A stretch of DNA of 52,205 nucleotides from the NCBI GenBank assembly GCA_035529395.1, contig DATKWT010000136.1, forward strand, positions 1-52,205, in the 5' to 3' direction. The notes beneath the pieces were generated by a model. It did no database searches, was not told the origin of the DNA, and saw only the letters and a list, made by a program, of their open reading frames with translations. A program made the translations under genes and the position numbers. This document shows, piece by piece, positions 9,292-17,965 of the stretch (position 1 is the stretch's first letter; every line of letters begins with the position of its first letter). Origin of the DNA: Dehalococcoidales bacterium (GTDB lineage: Bacteria > Chloroflexota > Dehalococcoidia > Dehalococcoidales > Fen-1064).

Positions 9292-9693
9292 ATGTACTAC
9301 TTTGCCTATGCCAGCAATCTGAGCCGAAAACAGATGACGGAGCGCTGTCCTGACAACCAGCCCAGGTTTCGCGCCGTACTGCCCAACTACAAGCTGATAT
9401 TCACCGGCTGGTCAAGGCAGTGGCGGAGTGGGACCGCCAGTATCAAACCTTTCCAGGGAGAAAAGGTCCCGGGGGCGGTCTACGAGATATCAGAGCTGTG
9501 CCTGAAACGACTGGACAAACACGAAGGTTACCCCACCGTCTATGACCATATAAACGTGAGGGTAATCGACGAGGACGGTGAGGCCGTCCGGGCAGTCACA
9601 TATATCAAGCGGGAGCAGTCGGAAGAAACACAACCCTCGCGGGAGTACCTGGCAGTAATCCAGCAGGGCTATCACGACTGGGAGATTACCTGA
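9292..9693 (+). CDS. Gamma-glutamylcyclotransferase-like (AIG2/GGCT fold) protein
   Basis: 133 residues from the ATG at 9292. The start YYFAYASNLS is the substrate-binding loop of the GGCT fold (YGSNL-like), and DKHEGYP contains the conserved acid expected for catalysis. PGAVYEIS and the Y..V.V segment complete the fold. Family members release 5-oxoproline from gamma-glutamyl peptides or act on related amide substrates. The ribosome site is weak. It is 36 bp before the glycerophosphodiesterase gene and probably cotranscribed. The true substrate is unknown. Confidence 0.8.
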   Translation: MYYFAYASNLSRKQMTERCPDNQPRFRAVLPNYKLIFTGWSRQWRSGTASIKPFQGEKVPGAVYEISELCLKRLDKHEGYPTVYDHINVRVIDEDGEAVRAVTYIKREQSEETQPSREYLAVIQQGYHDWEIT

Positions 9694-9729
9694 CCGACGG
9701 GGCCGCGACGCCAGGAGAAGTGTAAACTC

Positions 9730-10422
9730 ATGAAGCACGTCCTCAACATAGCCCACCGGGGCTTCACCAGGGATTTCCCGGACAATACCCTGGAGTCTTT
9801 TGAAGCCGCCATCCGGATACCGGTCGATGCCATAGAATGTGACGTTCGGGAGACCGCCGACGGCCATTTTGTTATATACCACGACGCCGAGTTGTCCGGC
9901 AGGGACATAGGCCATCTGTCACTATCCGAAATCAAGGATACCCGGCTTCGTGGCCGATTCCGAATACCGACCCTCGAAGAAACCCTGGACCTGTGCCACG
10001 AACGGGTCAGGTTGAACGTCGAAGTCAAGCGGGTAGACTCTCTGGCCCGTTTCCTTGATATCCTGCGGGCGGGTATCCAACCGGACGAGGTGTTCCTGAC
10101 CTCATTCAACAGGGACCTTGTGATGGAACTGGCCAGTCTGGCTCCCGATATACGGCGGGGCGTCATCACCGCCACCCCGATGGAAGACCACGTCACCCTG
10201 GTCCGGGAGACAGGGGCGGATATGATCATCGTGATGTTCCCCAGTGTGAACACCGACCTCGTCCGCGAGGCCGATGAGGCCGGCCTACCCGTCTTCGTGT
10301 GGGGTTTTGCCGACATGACCCAGGTCCGCATAGCCCTTGACCTGGGCGTGGACGGCATAATCACCGACTTCCCGGACCAGGCCAGAGCAGAGCTTGAGCG
10401 AATGGGCAAGAACTCGTCATAG
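9730..10422 (+). CDS. ugpQ: Glycerophosphodiester phosphodiesterase
   Basis: 230 residues, compact cytoplasmic type without signal peptide. GDPD signatures: NIAHRGFTRDFPDNTLESF at the N-terminus (His-Arg-Gly and the Asn/Thr/Glu set), DAIECDVRETADG with the metal-binding Glu/Asp, VIYHDAEL, LNVEVKR, and VDGIITDFPD at the end of the barrel. It hydrolyses deacylated phospholipids to glycerol-3-phosphate and an alcohol. AGGAG precedes the ATG. Neighbours on the same strand are a GGCT-like gene and an enoyl-CoA hydratase. Confidence 0.92.
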   Translation: MKHVLNIAHRGFTRDFPDNTLESFEAAIRIPVDAIECDVRETADGHFVIYHDAELSGRDIGHLSLSEIKDTRLRGRFRIPTLEETLDLCHERVRLNVEVKRVDSLARFLDILRAGIQPDEVFLTSFNRDLVMELASLAPDIRRGVITATPMEDHVTLVRETGADMIIVMFPSVNTDLVREADEAGLPVFVWGFADMTQVRIALDLGVDGIITDFPDQARAELERMGKNSS

Positions 10423-10457
10423 CCCGCTCAAGCAGAACGGACCCGAGGAGGCAGGAA

Positions 10458-11240
10458 ATGACCGGTAAGACCGTTCTGGTCGCCCGGGAGAATGGTATAG
10501 CCACCATTACTCTCAACCGTCCTGAGGTGCTCAATGCAATGAACACCCGGCTGAACCAGGAACTCAGGACCGTAATGGAGGAATTGAAGAGTGACAGGAC
10601 GGTCCGGGTAGTGATTATCACCGGTGCCGGAGACAGGGCATTCTCCGCCGGCAGAGACCTCAAGGAGTACAGCGAGTACAAGTCCACGCCCATTGAAGAC
10701 TGGGAGAGGCGTGTGCAATCAGGCGAGAACTCCGGTGTGGCCGGAATGCCCCAGCCGACCATCGCCGCCATAAACGGCTTCGCTATCGCCGGTGGCCTGG
10801 AGCTTGCCCTTGCCTGCGATATCCGCATTTCCTCGGAGAAGGCCACTTTCGGACTCTTCGAGATACGACGTGGTTTCTTTCCCGGCGGCGGGGCCACCTG
10901 GCGGCTGGCTCCACTTGTCGGCAAGGGTTGGGCAATGGAGATGCTCCTTGGCGGAGATACCATCACGGCGGATGTTGCCGAGCGTATCGGGCTGGTGAAC
11001 CGGGTCGTCCCCCACGACCAGCTAATGCCTGCCGCCCGCGAGTTGGCCCGAAAGATAGCTGACAAGAGCCCGGCGGCAGTGAGGCTGGCAAAGGCAGCCA
11101 TCAATCAGGCCACGGCCGCTTACGAACGCACAGGTTTCGATATCACCGTTGCCCTGCGTTCCCTGGCCGAAACCAACGAGGATATCAGGGAAGGCACCAG
11201 AGCCTTCGTTGAGAAGCGGAAGGCCGATTTCAAGGACTAG
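10458..11240 (+). CDS. Enoyl-CoA hydratase/isomerase (crotonase)
   Basis: 260 residues with GAGGAGG before the ATG. Typical crotonase: ITLNRPEVLNAMN, GDRAFSAGRDLKE (oxyanion hole), PTIAAINGFAIAGGLELALACDIR and FGLFEIRRGFFPGGG. Both positions that carry the catalytic glutamates of enoyl-CoA hydratase are acidic here (GGLE and LFEI), so hydratase activity is plausible. It would hydrate a 2-enoyl-CoA in beta-oxidation-like breakdown and could supply a BadK-like step to the nearby badH/badI block, though that is only inference. It converges with the penicillin acylase gene; the two stop codons are 3 bp apart. Confidence 0.9.
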   Translation: MTGKTVLVARENGIATITLNRPEVLNAMNTRLNQELRTVMEELKSDRTVRVVIITGAGDRAFSAGRDLKEYSEYKSTPIEDWERRVQSGENSGVAGMPQPTIAAINGFAIAGGLELALACDIRISSEKATFGLFEIRRGFFPGGGATWRLAPLVGKGWAMEMLLGGDTITADVAERIGLVNRVVPHDQLMPAARELARKIADKSPAAVRLAKAAINQATAAYERTGFDITVALRSLAETNEDIREGTRAFVEKRKADFKD

Positions 11241-11243
11241 CCT

Positions 11244-13583
11244 CTAGCTTTCGTTATCCTCCCTTTTTACCGGTAGGAGCCACAATGTGCCCTCCTGGTT
11301 CTCCCTGATGCGGTCCCAGTTCCAGAACATCGGGCGGTACTCAAGATTGAGCCAGGGCTGGATGTTATCGTTGTAGTGCGGACTACCAGGATGCCCGGAC
11401 TGCCCCGGTGGCAGTATCCACACCGCGCTGTCGACGTCGGCGAAATCCACTATCATCCGGAACGAGACACCCATATTAGTGGCAAAGCCCGTCCGGTAGC
11501 CCGGTGCGGCATTGAACACCGTAGTGCCATCGCCACCGATACCAACCGGCGGGATGTTGAAGGCTTCATCGTATGGCGGTGTCCGCCCCAGGTTGTGAAT
11601 GAATGTCTGCCGGTGCAGCCTGCCCCAGTTCCATTTTGCAGAATCGGCTCCCTGGTTCTCAGTGAGGAAGTCCTGCGCCTCCTTGAGCGATTTCTGCATC
11701 ACCTGCTGCCATGTCATCCCCCGTGTGGCCTCGTTCAGTTCCAGGATGGAATGGTCGTCTTCTTCCATCTGACGGAGGAGTCGGGGCAGGTAACAGCTTT
11801 GCCAGCGGTCAAGTGCGGTAGCCGCACCCGGAAGTCCGGTGAGACAAGAGAAGACGCTCGCCAGGAGCTTCTGCATGAAGACCTCATACATGGCCGCTGC
11901 TGGTGCATCCGGCGACAGTACGCAGTCCCATGATTGCAGCAGTTCCACAGCAGCCCGAAGCTCTTTCGCTGGTTCTATTTTCCCCAGCATCCGGACAATG
12001 TCTGCCGCCGGTCGACAATAGCGGTCGCCCTGGATGGCCATGAAATCCTCTATTCCGAAGCTAGCTTTGCCACGCAGCATATCTTCGACACGCCATGCCC
12101 GATAGGTAATGGTGGGCACATTCACGTGATACTTGTACCCGGCAGGAACTACCCGGTTATTGGCACTGGCAATGAAATGACGGTCCGGGTTCTTCGCCCG
12201 GGGCAGTTCCTCAAATGGTATGAATCCAGTCCAGTCATACTCTCCGGTCCACCCCGGCGCAGGCACGGCGTTAGCCCCGCCGTGAGCACGTACCGGAATA
12301 TCACCAAGGAGCTGGTAGGCGATATTGCCGGAATCGTCAGCCGTTATCCGGTTCATGGGTGGGCCGGCCCAGTTACGCTGGGACTCGCGGAACTCGTCGA
12401 CATCCTTTGCCCGGGCCATTCCCGGTATACACTCGAAGGTGCTGACCACTCCGTGAGCCGTCCACTGCCAGGCGAGCGGTACTCCGGGTTCAAGAGGCCC
12501 TCCGCTTACCAGCGGGCCGTGCACCGTGACCGGGATATCCTCGACCACCGGTTCGCTACGCCCTTTGACCCGGATTTCTTCGTGCCGCATCTCTGCTTCG
12601 AGCCACCGGTCCCGGTACAGGTATTTCCGTCCGCTCTCGTCAAAACGCTCCACGAACAAGTCGGCGATATCCGCCAGTGCATTGGTTACCGTCCAACCGA
12701 CATGGCCGTTGTGCCCGTAGAGAAACATGCCGGGCACGCCGGGGGTACTCACGCCGGTCATCTCCCACTCCGGCGTCCTCAGGTGGCTGATGTACCACAC
12801 GGGTGCGGTCTGAATAACGGCGTGCGGGTCACCGGCAAGCAGCGGTTTTCCCGAAGCACTCAGGTTGCCATCTACCGCCCAGTTGTTAGAGCCGCCTTCC
12901 GGTGAAGAAATCGGTGCCAGATTCGCGGCCAGGGCACTCATCTCAGCCAGTTCTGCCCCCAATCCCTTTCCAGTACTGCCGGGAGGGCATACCACCGGTG
13001 ACTCCCCTGGTACGTCCGGTTCGAGAAGGACTGCCGCTTCCGGGCCCAGTTCACGCGCAATCGCGGCACGGAGGAGTTTAATATTGAAATCGGCAGTCTG
13101 GGTGAGGAAGATGACTTTCCAGAGGGCAATGCTGTCAGTGGGAGACCAGGGTTCCGGCTCCAGGTCCAGGACGGCAAACTCCGGCGGCAACTGGTGTATC
13201 GCGCCCATTGCCGCGTTGACACCATCGCTGAACGCCTGGAGAATATCCTGCGCTTCCTGATTTAGCTGGGGATAATCGCGCTCAGCGACACGCTGTATAC
13301 CAAGTCGACGGTAGTACCGGTCGACTCGTATCAGAGGTTCACCAAGTATCTCCGAAAGCGTCCCCCGGGCAAAACGCCGTGTCCGCTCCATCTGCCATAG
13401 CCTGTCCTGGGCATGGCAGAAGCCCTGGGCAAACCAGATATCATGCTCATTGCTCGCCGTGATATGAGGGCACCCCCAGAGGTCACGAATCACGGACACG
13501 GACTTGTGAAGGCCGTCTGCCCATATCCTTCCCTTAATTTTAGGCAGTCCACGCTTCTTAAGCCGTTCCGGCGTTAACGCCAT
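11244..13583 (-). CDS. Penicillin acylase (Ntn-hydrolase) family protein
   Basis: 779 residues from the ATG at 13583, which has GGGAGGT 7 bp upstream; an upstream in-frame start lacks a site. The N-terminal DLWGCPHITASNEHDIWFAQGFCHAQDRLWQME is the family alpha-chain opening, and EGGSNNWAVDG gives the autocatalytic serine (about residue 232) that becomes the beta-chain N-terminus. Members cleave amide bonds of acylated amines such as penicillins or acyl-homoserine lactones. No signal peptide is visible, so a cytoplasmic enzyme is likely. It follows the RarA-hydrolase gene by 53 bp on the same strand. The substrate is unknown. Confidence 0.92.
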   Translation of the reverse strand: MALTPERLKKRGLPKIKGRIWADGLHKSVSVIRDLWGCPHITASNEHDIWFAQGFCHAQDRLWQMERTRRFARGTLSEILGEPLIRVDRYYRRLGIQRVAERDYPQLNQEAQDILQAFSDGVNAAMGAIHQLPPEFAVLDLEPEPWSPTDSIALWKVIFLTQTADFNIKLLRAAIARELGPEAAVLLEPDVPGESPVVCPPGSTGKGLGAELAEMSALAANLAPISSPEGGSNNWAVDGNLSASGKPLLAGDPHAVIQTAPVWYISHLRTPEWEMTGVSTPGVPGMFLYGHNGHVGWTVTNALADIADLFVERFDESGRKYLYRDRWLEAEMRHEEIRVKGRSEPVVEDIPVTVHGPLVSGGPLEPGVPLAWQWTAHGVVSTFECIPGMARAKDVDEFRESQRNWAGPPMNRITADDSGNIAYQLLGDIPVRAHGGANAVPAPGWTGEYDWTGFIPFEELPRAKNPDRHFIASANNRVVPAGYKYHVNVPTITYRAWRVEDMLRGKASFGIEDFMAIQGDRYCRPAADIVRMLGKIEPAKELRAAVELLQSWDCVLSPDAPAAAMYEVFMQKLLASVFSCLTGLPGAATALDRWQSCYLPRLLRQMEEDDHSILELNEATRGMTWQQVMQKSLKEAQDFLTENQGADSAKWNWGRLHRQTFIHNLGRTPPYDEAFNIPPVGIGGDGTTVFNAAPGYRTGFATNMGVSFRMIVDFADVDSAVWILPPGQSGHPGSPHYNDNIQPWLNLEYRPMFWNWDRIRENQEGTLWLLPVKREDNES

Positions 13584-13636
13584 GTCAGGACCTCCCAAAT
13601 TTAACACTGACACACGTCCACCGCGAAACAGACCCT

Positions 13637-15670
13637 TCAGTTCTCCTCTGGAACGTCTGCGGTGAATCTAGCAGTAAAGAAGGCGATCACTTCTCCGACC
13701 ATCTCGTCTTCATGTGCGCTCCAGAAATGGTCTGCCCCCGGTACGACATGGTACTCGGTGGGGTGACGAGCCGCCTTGAGATACTGCTGGAAATGGTCCA
13801 TCTGGATTACCGAGTCGATACCACCCACGATAATCAGCTTTGGCCTGGTGAGTTTCTCCAGTTCTACCCACCCGCTGTCAGTCAGTGCCGGTGACACCAG
13901 GACAAGACAGGCGACACGCTCCTCCTCAAGTGCAACCGGTAGAGCAACACCACCACCGAAGGAGTACCCGGCCAGCCCGATTCTCTCCTGGTCCACATCG
14001 GCTGCGCTGGAGAGAAACTCCAGGGCTGCCCGGACATCTTCCCTCTCATTGACTCCACCACCGAACTGACCGCCACTGTTACCCACTCCACGGAAGTTGA
14101 AACGGAGGGCGGCTATCCCCTGCTGGCTCAATGCTTCACAGATGGTAACGACCACGTTATTGTACATGTTACCACCATAGAGCGAGTGTGGATGGCAGAC
14201 CACTACCGCAGGGGACAGGGCCTGTCGTCCGGACAGGCTCTCCCTTTCAGGCAAGTGCCATTCGCCTTCAAGAGTGATTTCTCCACAGGGAAACTCCACA
14301 TGGATGGACTTCACTTTCTCACCCCTTTCGCCTTCCTGCTCCTGCTCTTTCACCTCAGCCCACCACTCCTTGAGTCGGGCAGCCACCTCTTGCTCATAGC
14401 CCTGGTCACCAGGGGTGTAGAAGCGCTTTCCCTGAAGCGAGTCCGGCAGATTCTGTTGTTTAACGAAGTGCTCCGGGTGGTCATGGGCATACTTGTATCC
14501 CTTACCGTAGCCGACCTCCCTCATCAGCGACGTCACCGCGTTCCGCAGGTGAAGCGGCACAGGGTCGTTGGGTCCCTGCTGAATCTGCGCCTGTACGGCA
14601 CCGTAAGCCCGATAGAGAGAGTTGCTCTTGGGGGCAGTAGCCAGGTAGACTACCGCCTCAGCAAGGGCAAGACTACCTTCCGGCATACCGATGAAGTGCA
14701 CTGCCTGCTGGGCGGCCATGGCGACCACCAGCGCCTGCGGGTCTGCCATGCCAACATCCTCCGAGGCAAACCGTACCAGACGACGGGCAATGTATAGCGG
14801 TCCCTCTCCTCCTTCAAGCATCCTGCCCAGCCAGTAGAGAGAAGCATCCGGGTCGGAACCACGCATCGACTTATGCAGCGCCGAAATAATATCGTAGTGC
14901 TGTTCGCCGGACTTGTCGTAGACCAGTGCCCTCTGCTGCACGGCATCCTCAACCACCGGCAGAGTAATATGACGCCTCCCGTCAGCATCCGGAGGTGTCG
15001 TCATAACGGCCAGTTCCAGGGCATTGAGAGCAATTCGGGCGTCGTGGTCCGACATCATCACCAGGTGGAGCATGGCCTCGTCTTCAAGCTCGATGTCTAT
15101 ATGGCCTAGCCCATTTAGCCGGTCCTTCAATGCCCTAAGGATAATAATACGGATTTCGTCTTCGCTGAGAGGGTTGAGCGTCAGCAACTGGCACCGCGAT
15201 AGCAGTGGCGCAATGACCTCGAATGAGGGGTTCTCAGTGGTAGCGCCTATCAGGGTGACGGTACCATCCTCCACGTAGGGCAGCACGGTATCCTGCTGCG
15301 CCTTATTGAAACGATGAATCTCATCGATGAACAGGATGGTCTTTCGCTGGTAGAGCTTGCGGCGCTCCCTGGCCTCTTCAATGATGCGGCGCAGGTCGGC
15401 AACACCGGCACTGACAGCACTCACCGAGCTGAAATGGGAATCGGTGGAGTTGGCAATGATACTGGCCAGGGTGGTCTTGCCACTGCCGGGCGGACCCCAG
15501 AGAATGATGGAGGGAATCCGGCCGGACTCGATAGCGGTTCTGAGCACGTGCCCCTTGCCTACCAGGTGCTCCTGCCCGACAAATACGTGGAGACTGGACG
15601 GCCTCATCCGGGCGGCGAGGGGTGCCTCCTTCTTCTTCTGCTCCTCAGACTTCTGCTCGAACATGTCCAT
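13637..15670 (-). CDS. rarA: RarA/MgsA replication-associated ATPase fused to an alpha/beta hydrolase
   Basis: 677 residues in one uninterrupted frame. Residues 1-440 are a full-length RarA (MgsA) clamp-loader-like AAA+ ATPase: Walker A GPPGSGKTT (59-67), Walker B ILFIDEIHRF (112-121), sensor 1 IGATTENPSF and the C-terminal tetramerisation domain ending near YTPGDQG. A Glu/Lys-rich linker (441-455) leads to an alpha/beta hydrolase (456-677) with CHPHSLYGGNMYNN, RFNFRGVGNSGG, nucleophile elbow GYSFGG (Ser570), Asp619 and His648 (GADHFW). RarA acts at stalled replication forks; the hydrolase substrate is unknown. AAAGGAAG precedes the ATG. Both halves keep their catalytic residues, so this looks like a functional fusion. 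Confidence 0.93.
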   Translation of the reverse strand: MDMFEQKSEEQKKKEAPLAARMRPSSLHVFVGQEHLVGKGHVLRTAIESGRIPSIILWGPPGSGKTTLASIIANSTDSHFSSVSAVSAGVADLRRIIEEARERRKLYQRKTILFIDEIHRFNKAQQDTVLPYVEDGTVTLIGATTENPSFEVIAPLLSRCQLLTLNPLSEDEIRIIILRALKDRLNGLGHIDIELEDEAMLHLVMMSDHDARIALNALELAVMTTPPDADGRRHITLPVVEDAVQQRALVYDKSGEQHYDIISALHKSMRGSDPDASLYWLGRMLEGGEGPLYIARRLVRFASEDVGMADPQALVVAMAAQQAVHFIGMPEGSLALAEAVVYLATAPKSNSLYRAYGAVQAQIQQGPNDPVPLHLRNAVTSLMREVGYGKGYKYAHDHPEHFVKQQNLPDSLQGKRFYTPGDQGYEQEVAARLKEWWAEVKEQEQEGERGEKVKSIHVEFPCGEITLEGEWHLPERESLSGRQALSPAVVVCHPHSLYGGNMYNNVVVTICEALSQQGIAALRFNFRGVGNSGGQFGGGVNEREDVRAALEFLSSAADVDQERIGLAGYSFGGGVALPVALEEERVACLVLVSPALTDSGWVELEKLTRPKLIIVGGIDSVIQMDHFQQYLKAARHPTEYHVVPGADHFWSAHEDEMVGEVIAFFTARFTADVPEEN

Positions 15671-15682
15671 GAAGGGCTTCCT

Positions 15683-15958
15683 TTAAGGGGAGAATAGGTT
15701 TCCTATTCCCTGGTAGGTATTCTTTGAACGTCTGGCTATCTTGCCAACAATTATTAGATTGTCCTTATCAAAAACAGCGTATATTATGCGCCAATTCCCC
15801 ACACGGATTCTGTATATAGAAGCTCTTAGTTTCTTACTCCCGAAAGGTCCAGGGTCACCGCCAAGCTGTTGTAAGGCAGCTACTATACGTGCCAGGTCTT
15901 GAGCAGGAAGATTATCCAGCTCGCGCTGCGCACGGGAGGTTAACTTAAGTTGATACAC
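15683..15958 (-). CDS. RelE/ParE-type toxin
   Basis: 91 residues from a GTG at 15958 with GAGGAA upstream. The pattern LTSRAQRELDNLPAQDLARIVAALQQL, then the GPFGSKKLRASIYRIRVGNWRIIYAV core and VGKIARRSKNTY, is that of RelE-fold mRNA interferases (RelE/YoeB branch). The basic residues in RIRVGNWRI and the C-terminal RR...Y fit ribosome-dependent mRNA cleavage. It overlaps the upstream antitoxin gene by 14 bp, as usual for such pairs. Confidence 0.88.
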   Translation of the reverse strand: MYQLKLTSRAQRELDNLPAQDLARIVAALQQLGGDPGPFGSKKLRASIYRIRVGNWRIIYAVFDKDNLIIVGKIARRSKNTYQGIGNLFSP

Positions 15959-16184
15959 GCGTATTCCTCTGGCGCAGATATTCCTCCAAATCTATTGCCA
16001 ACTCAGGGTGAGCACGGTACTTAGCCAATTCCTCTTCCATGTCCTGAATATCAGCAATATCTTCACCGTATACGGTATCAATAGCTCGCCGGATTAGCTC
16101 GGCGAGAGAGGTATCTGCCTCAAAAGCGAGCCTTCTGAGCCATTGGTGGGTTGCTTCAGGTAGATAGACCATAGTTCTTTTCAT
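15945..16184 (-). CDS. Ribbon-helix-helix antitoxin
   Basis: 79 residues from the ATG at 16184 (MKRTMVYLPEATHQWLRRLA). A short beta strand is followed by two helices (DTSLAELIRRAIDTVYG), as in CopG/MetJ-type DNA-binding dimers. The acidic C-terminal tail (DIQDMEEELAKYR) is expected to wrap the toxin. As the first gene of the pair, its product probably represses the operon. An AT-rich stretch with repeated ATATAT lies just upstream (16210-16235). Confidence 0.85.
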   Translation of the reverse strand: MKRTMVYLPEATHQWLRRLAFEADTSLAELIRRAIDTVYGEDIADIQDMEEELAKYRAHPELAIDLEEYLRQRNTRVST

Positions 16185-16339
16185 TGGTGACTCCCTCAAC
16201 AGTAATAGACACATATATATTATAGCATATATATGCCGTGGTGTTCAGTATGTCCATGATGGGTCTTACCTCGTCACCGCAGAGCGATAAGTTACTACCA
16301 TCTACACCTTCTTCATCCCCTCTCTTTCATCCTCTATCT

Positions 16340-16455
16340 GTCATTGCGAGCCGAAGGCGAAGCAATCTCAAAGGTACTACCGTTATCTCCCTTTCTCACT
16401 GTCCAGATTGCGCCCACTGAAGTCAGCGAGGCGTCGCTACACTCCTCGCAATGAC
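16340..16455. repeat. Nested inverted repeat (GTCATTGCGAG...CTCGCAATGAC)
   Basis: Perfect 11-bp inverted ends GTCATTGCGAG (16340-16350) and CTCGCAATGAC (16445-16455) enclose a second inverted pair, GCAATCT (16362-16368) and AGATTGC (16405-16411). This form resembles small non-autonomous dispersed elements that occur between genes in many bacteria. It lies between the toxin-antitoxin pair and the DUF2779 gene. Confidence 0.7.
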
Positions 16456-16468
16456 GTAATGCTCAGGG

Positions 16469-17923
16469 TTATAGGGGCTTCACCACGTCCGTCAGCTTCT
16501 CGTGGAGCTTCACCATGGCGAGGGTGTCCTGTTTGCAGTATTTAAGCAGATTCTGCTTGACCGTATCAACCTCATCCGGCTTCCAGTAGGTGCCCATAGC
16601 CAGGTAGGCAAAAGCTGCCGATGCGGAATCGCCCTCACCGATTTCCATACCCTTATACGACATTCCCGAAACAAGTGCCGGCAAGGTGGCCTTTATCGAG
16701 GTGCTGCCGTGAAAGTCGGGGTGATAGTAGTTCCGCCTGATTATGGCTTCCAGGTCCACGATGCGCTCTCGCAGGGCACCCAGTGCATCCGACAGGTCAG
16801 GGAACAACTGCGCCAGGCCGTTAATGACCGCATTCTCAAAGCTGGAATAGGCGATGATGCTGCCCTGCTCCCCCAGGTCTCGGAGCAGACGCTCAGCAAG
16901 CTCCCGGCGGCAGTCTCCGGCAGGGTCCGCCAGGTACTCACGGTGCTCAATAACCCTGCCGACATCAGAACACACGTGTACAGAGTATTGTGTTGGGATC
17001 TGAGTATACGGAGCAATATCGGGATACAGTGGTATCGCCGTCATCATCGTTTCAAAATCCAGGTAGTACGCCGGCCACTCGATGGTCTCCAACTCCGTTC
17101 TTAACTCTTCACCAACGTACGACTCACCACGTTGAACGCAGTCCTTTACGTGGGTCTGGTTCTCCGTCAGGTCAAACCAGTTGGGGATGTCCTCGATACG
17201 TACAATACCATGCGCCACCAGTTCGCCAAACCTGGTCTGACTCAGCCTCGGAAGGTCGAAGATATGGTTCTTTATCCCTCTACCCACACAGATACGGAAG
17301 AGGTCACAGTGACGACATTCCATGATGAGTTGCGGTTCCGGTTTCTCCTCTGCCCTGGTTATCTCCTCGATTTCCCGCCGGATGGTTTCAAGCTCCTCGA
17401 CGCGTGCAAGGACTTCGTCAGTGTGGTCTATTCGCGTGAAGAGCGCATCATCCGCCATTCCCAGGCGGAAATCGCGGGACACCAGAAACAAGGAGACCCC
17501 GCCTATTTTCAGCCCACAGAAATCCGCCACCATGTAGGTATGGGCCATGTCGTCAATATATTCCATCCTGTCATTTGTGCCGGACTTCACCTCTATCAGG
17601 TGCCAGCCTTCGGCTTCCTGTTCCAGTACATCTGCCCTGGTGACAAAGCCGTCCGCCAGGAAGGCACCCTCAAAAATGGCTGGAACCGACGAGTGGAGAG
17701 CGTCGGTAGTCTTCCTGGCAGCAGAAGACAGGTTTACATCCGCTACCATCAGGCCGTCCGGATAGAGCGTCCTGGCCCTCCGGCCTATCTCCCGGCCCTG
17801 CGCAAACCGGAACCTGTCTCCCAGGGTCAGGCGCGGCTTCGGCGCTTCTCCGGTACGCAGCATCCATCCCAGCACGGGACATGTCAGCGCATTCAGGAAC
17901 ACATTCTTTGATACGTTTCTCAT
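16469..17923 (-). CDS. DUF2779 protein: Cas4-like nuclease domain plus DEDD exonuclease-like domain
   Basis: 484 residues. The N-terminal half looks like a Cas4/RecB-type PD-(D/E)XK nuclease: Asp98 (TRADVLE), Glu111 and Lys113 (IEVKSG), with Cys15 and a later triplet Cys203, Cys206, Cys212 placed like the four ligands of a Cas4 iron-sulphur cluster. The C-terminal half (DUF2779) has DEDD/RNase-H-like motifs: YYLDFET (Asp289, Glu291), SSFENAVI and YCKQDTLAMVKLH. A two-nuclease enzyme acting on DNA or RNA ends is inferred. No CRISPR array or helicase adjoins. It is the last gene of a minus-strand run that begins at 20918. Confidence 0.85.
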   Translation of the reverse strand: MRNVSKNVFLNALTCPVLGWMLRTGEAPKPRLTLGDRFRFAQGREIGRRARTLYPDGLMVADVNLSSAARKTTDALHSSVPAIFEGAFLADGFVTRADVLEQEAEGWHLIEVKSGTNDRMEYIDDMAHTYMVADFCGLKIGGVSLFLVSRDFRLGMADDALFTRIDHTDEVLARVEELETIRREIEEITRAEEKPEPQLIMECRHCDLFRICVGRGIKNHIFDLPRLSQTRFGELVAHGIVRIEDIPNWFDLTENQTHVKDCVQRGESYVGEELRTELETIEWPAYYLDFETMMTAIPLYPDIAPYTQIPTQYSVHVCSDVGRVIEHREYLADPAGDCRRELAERLLRDLGEQGSIIAYSSFENAVINGLAQLFPDLSDALGALRERIVDLEAIIRRNYYHPDFHGSTSIKATLPALVSGMSYKGMEIGEGDSASAAFAYLAMGTYWKPDEVDTVKQNLLKYCKQDTLAMVKLHEKLTDVVKPL

Positions 17924-17965
17924 GGTCTCAGTACATCCACCATCCGGCGCAGCGTTCTGAAAACG

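Noticed and set aside
11934-12905. 323-codon plus-strand open frame
   Set aside because: It lies antisense inside the penicillin acylase gene, whose motifs are clear. The frame is a by-product of GC-rich codon use and matches no family.
16469-17923. CRISPR-associated locus around the Cas4-like protein
   Set aside because: No direct-repeat array and no other cas gene is present in the window.
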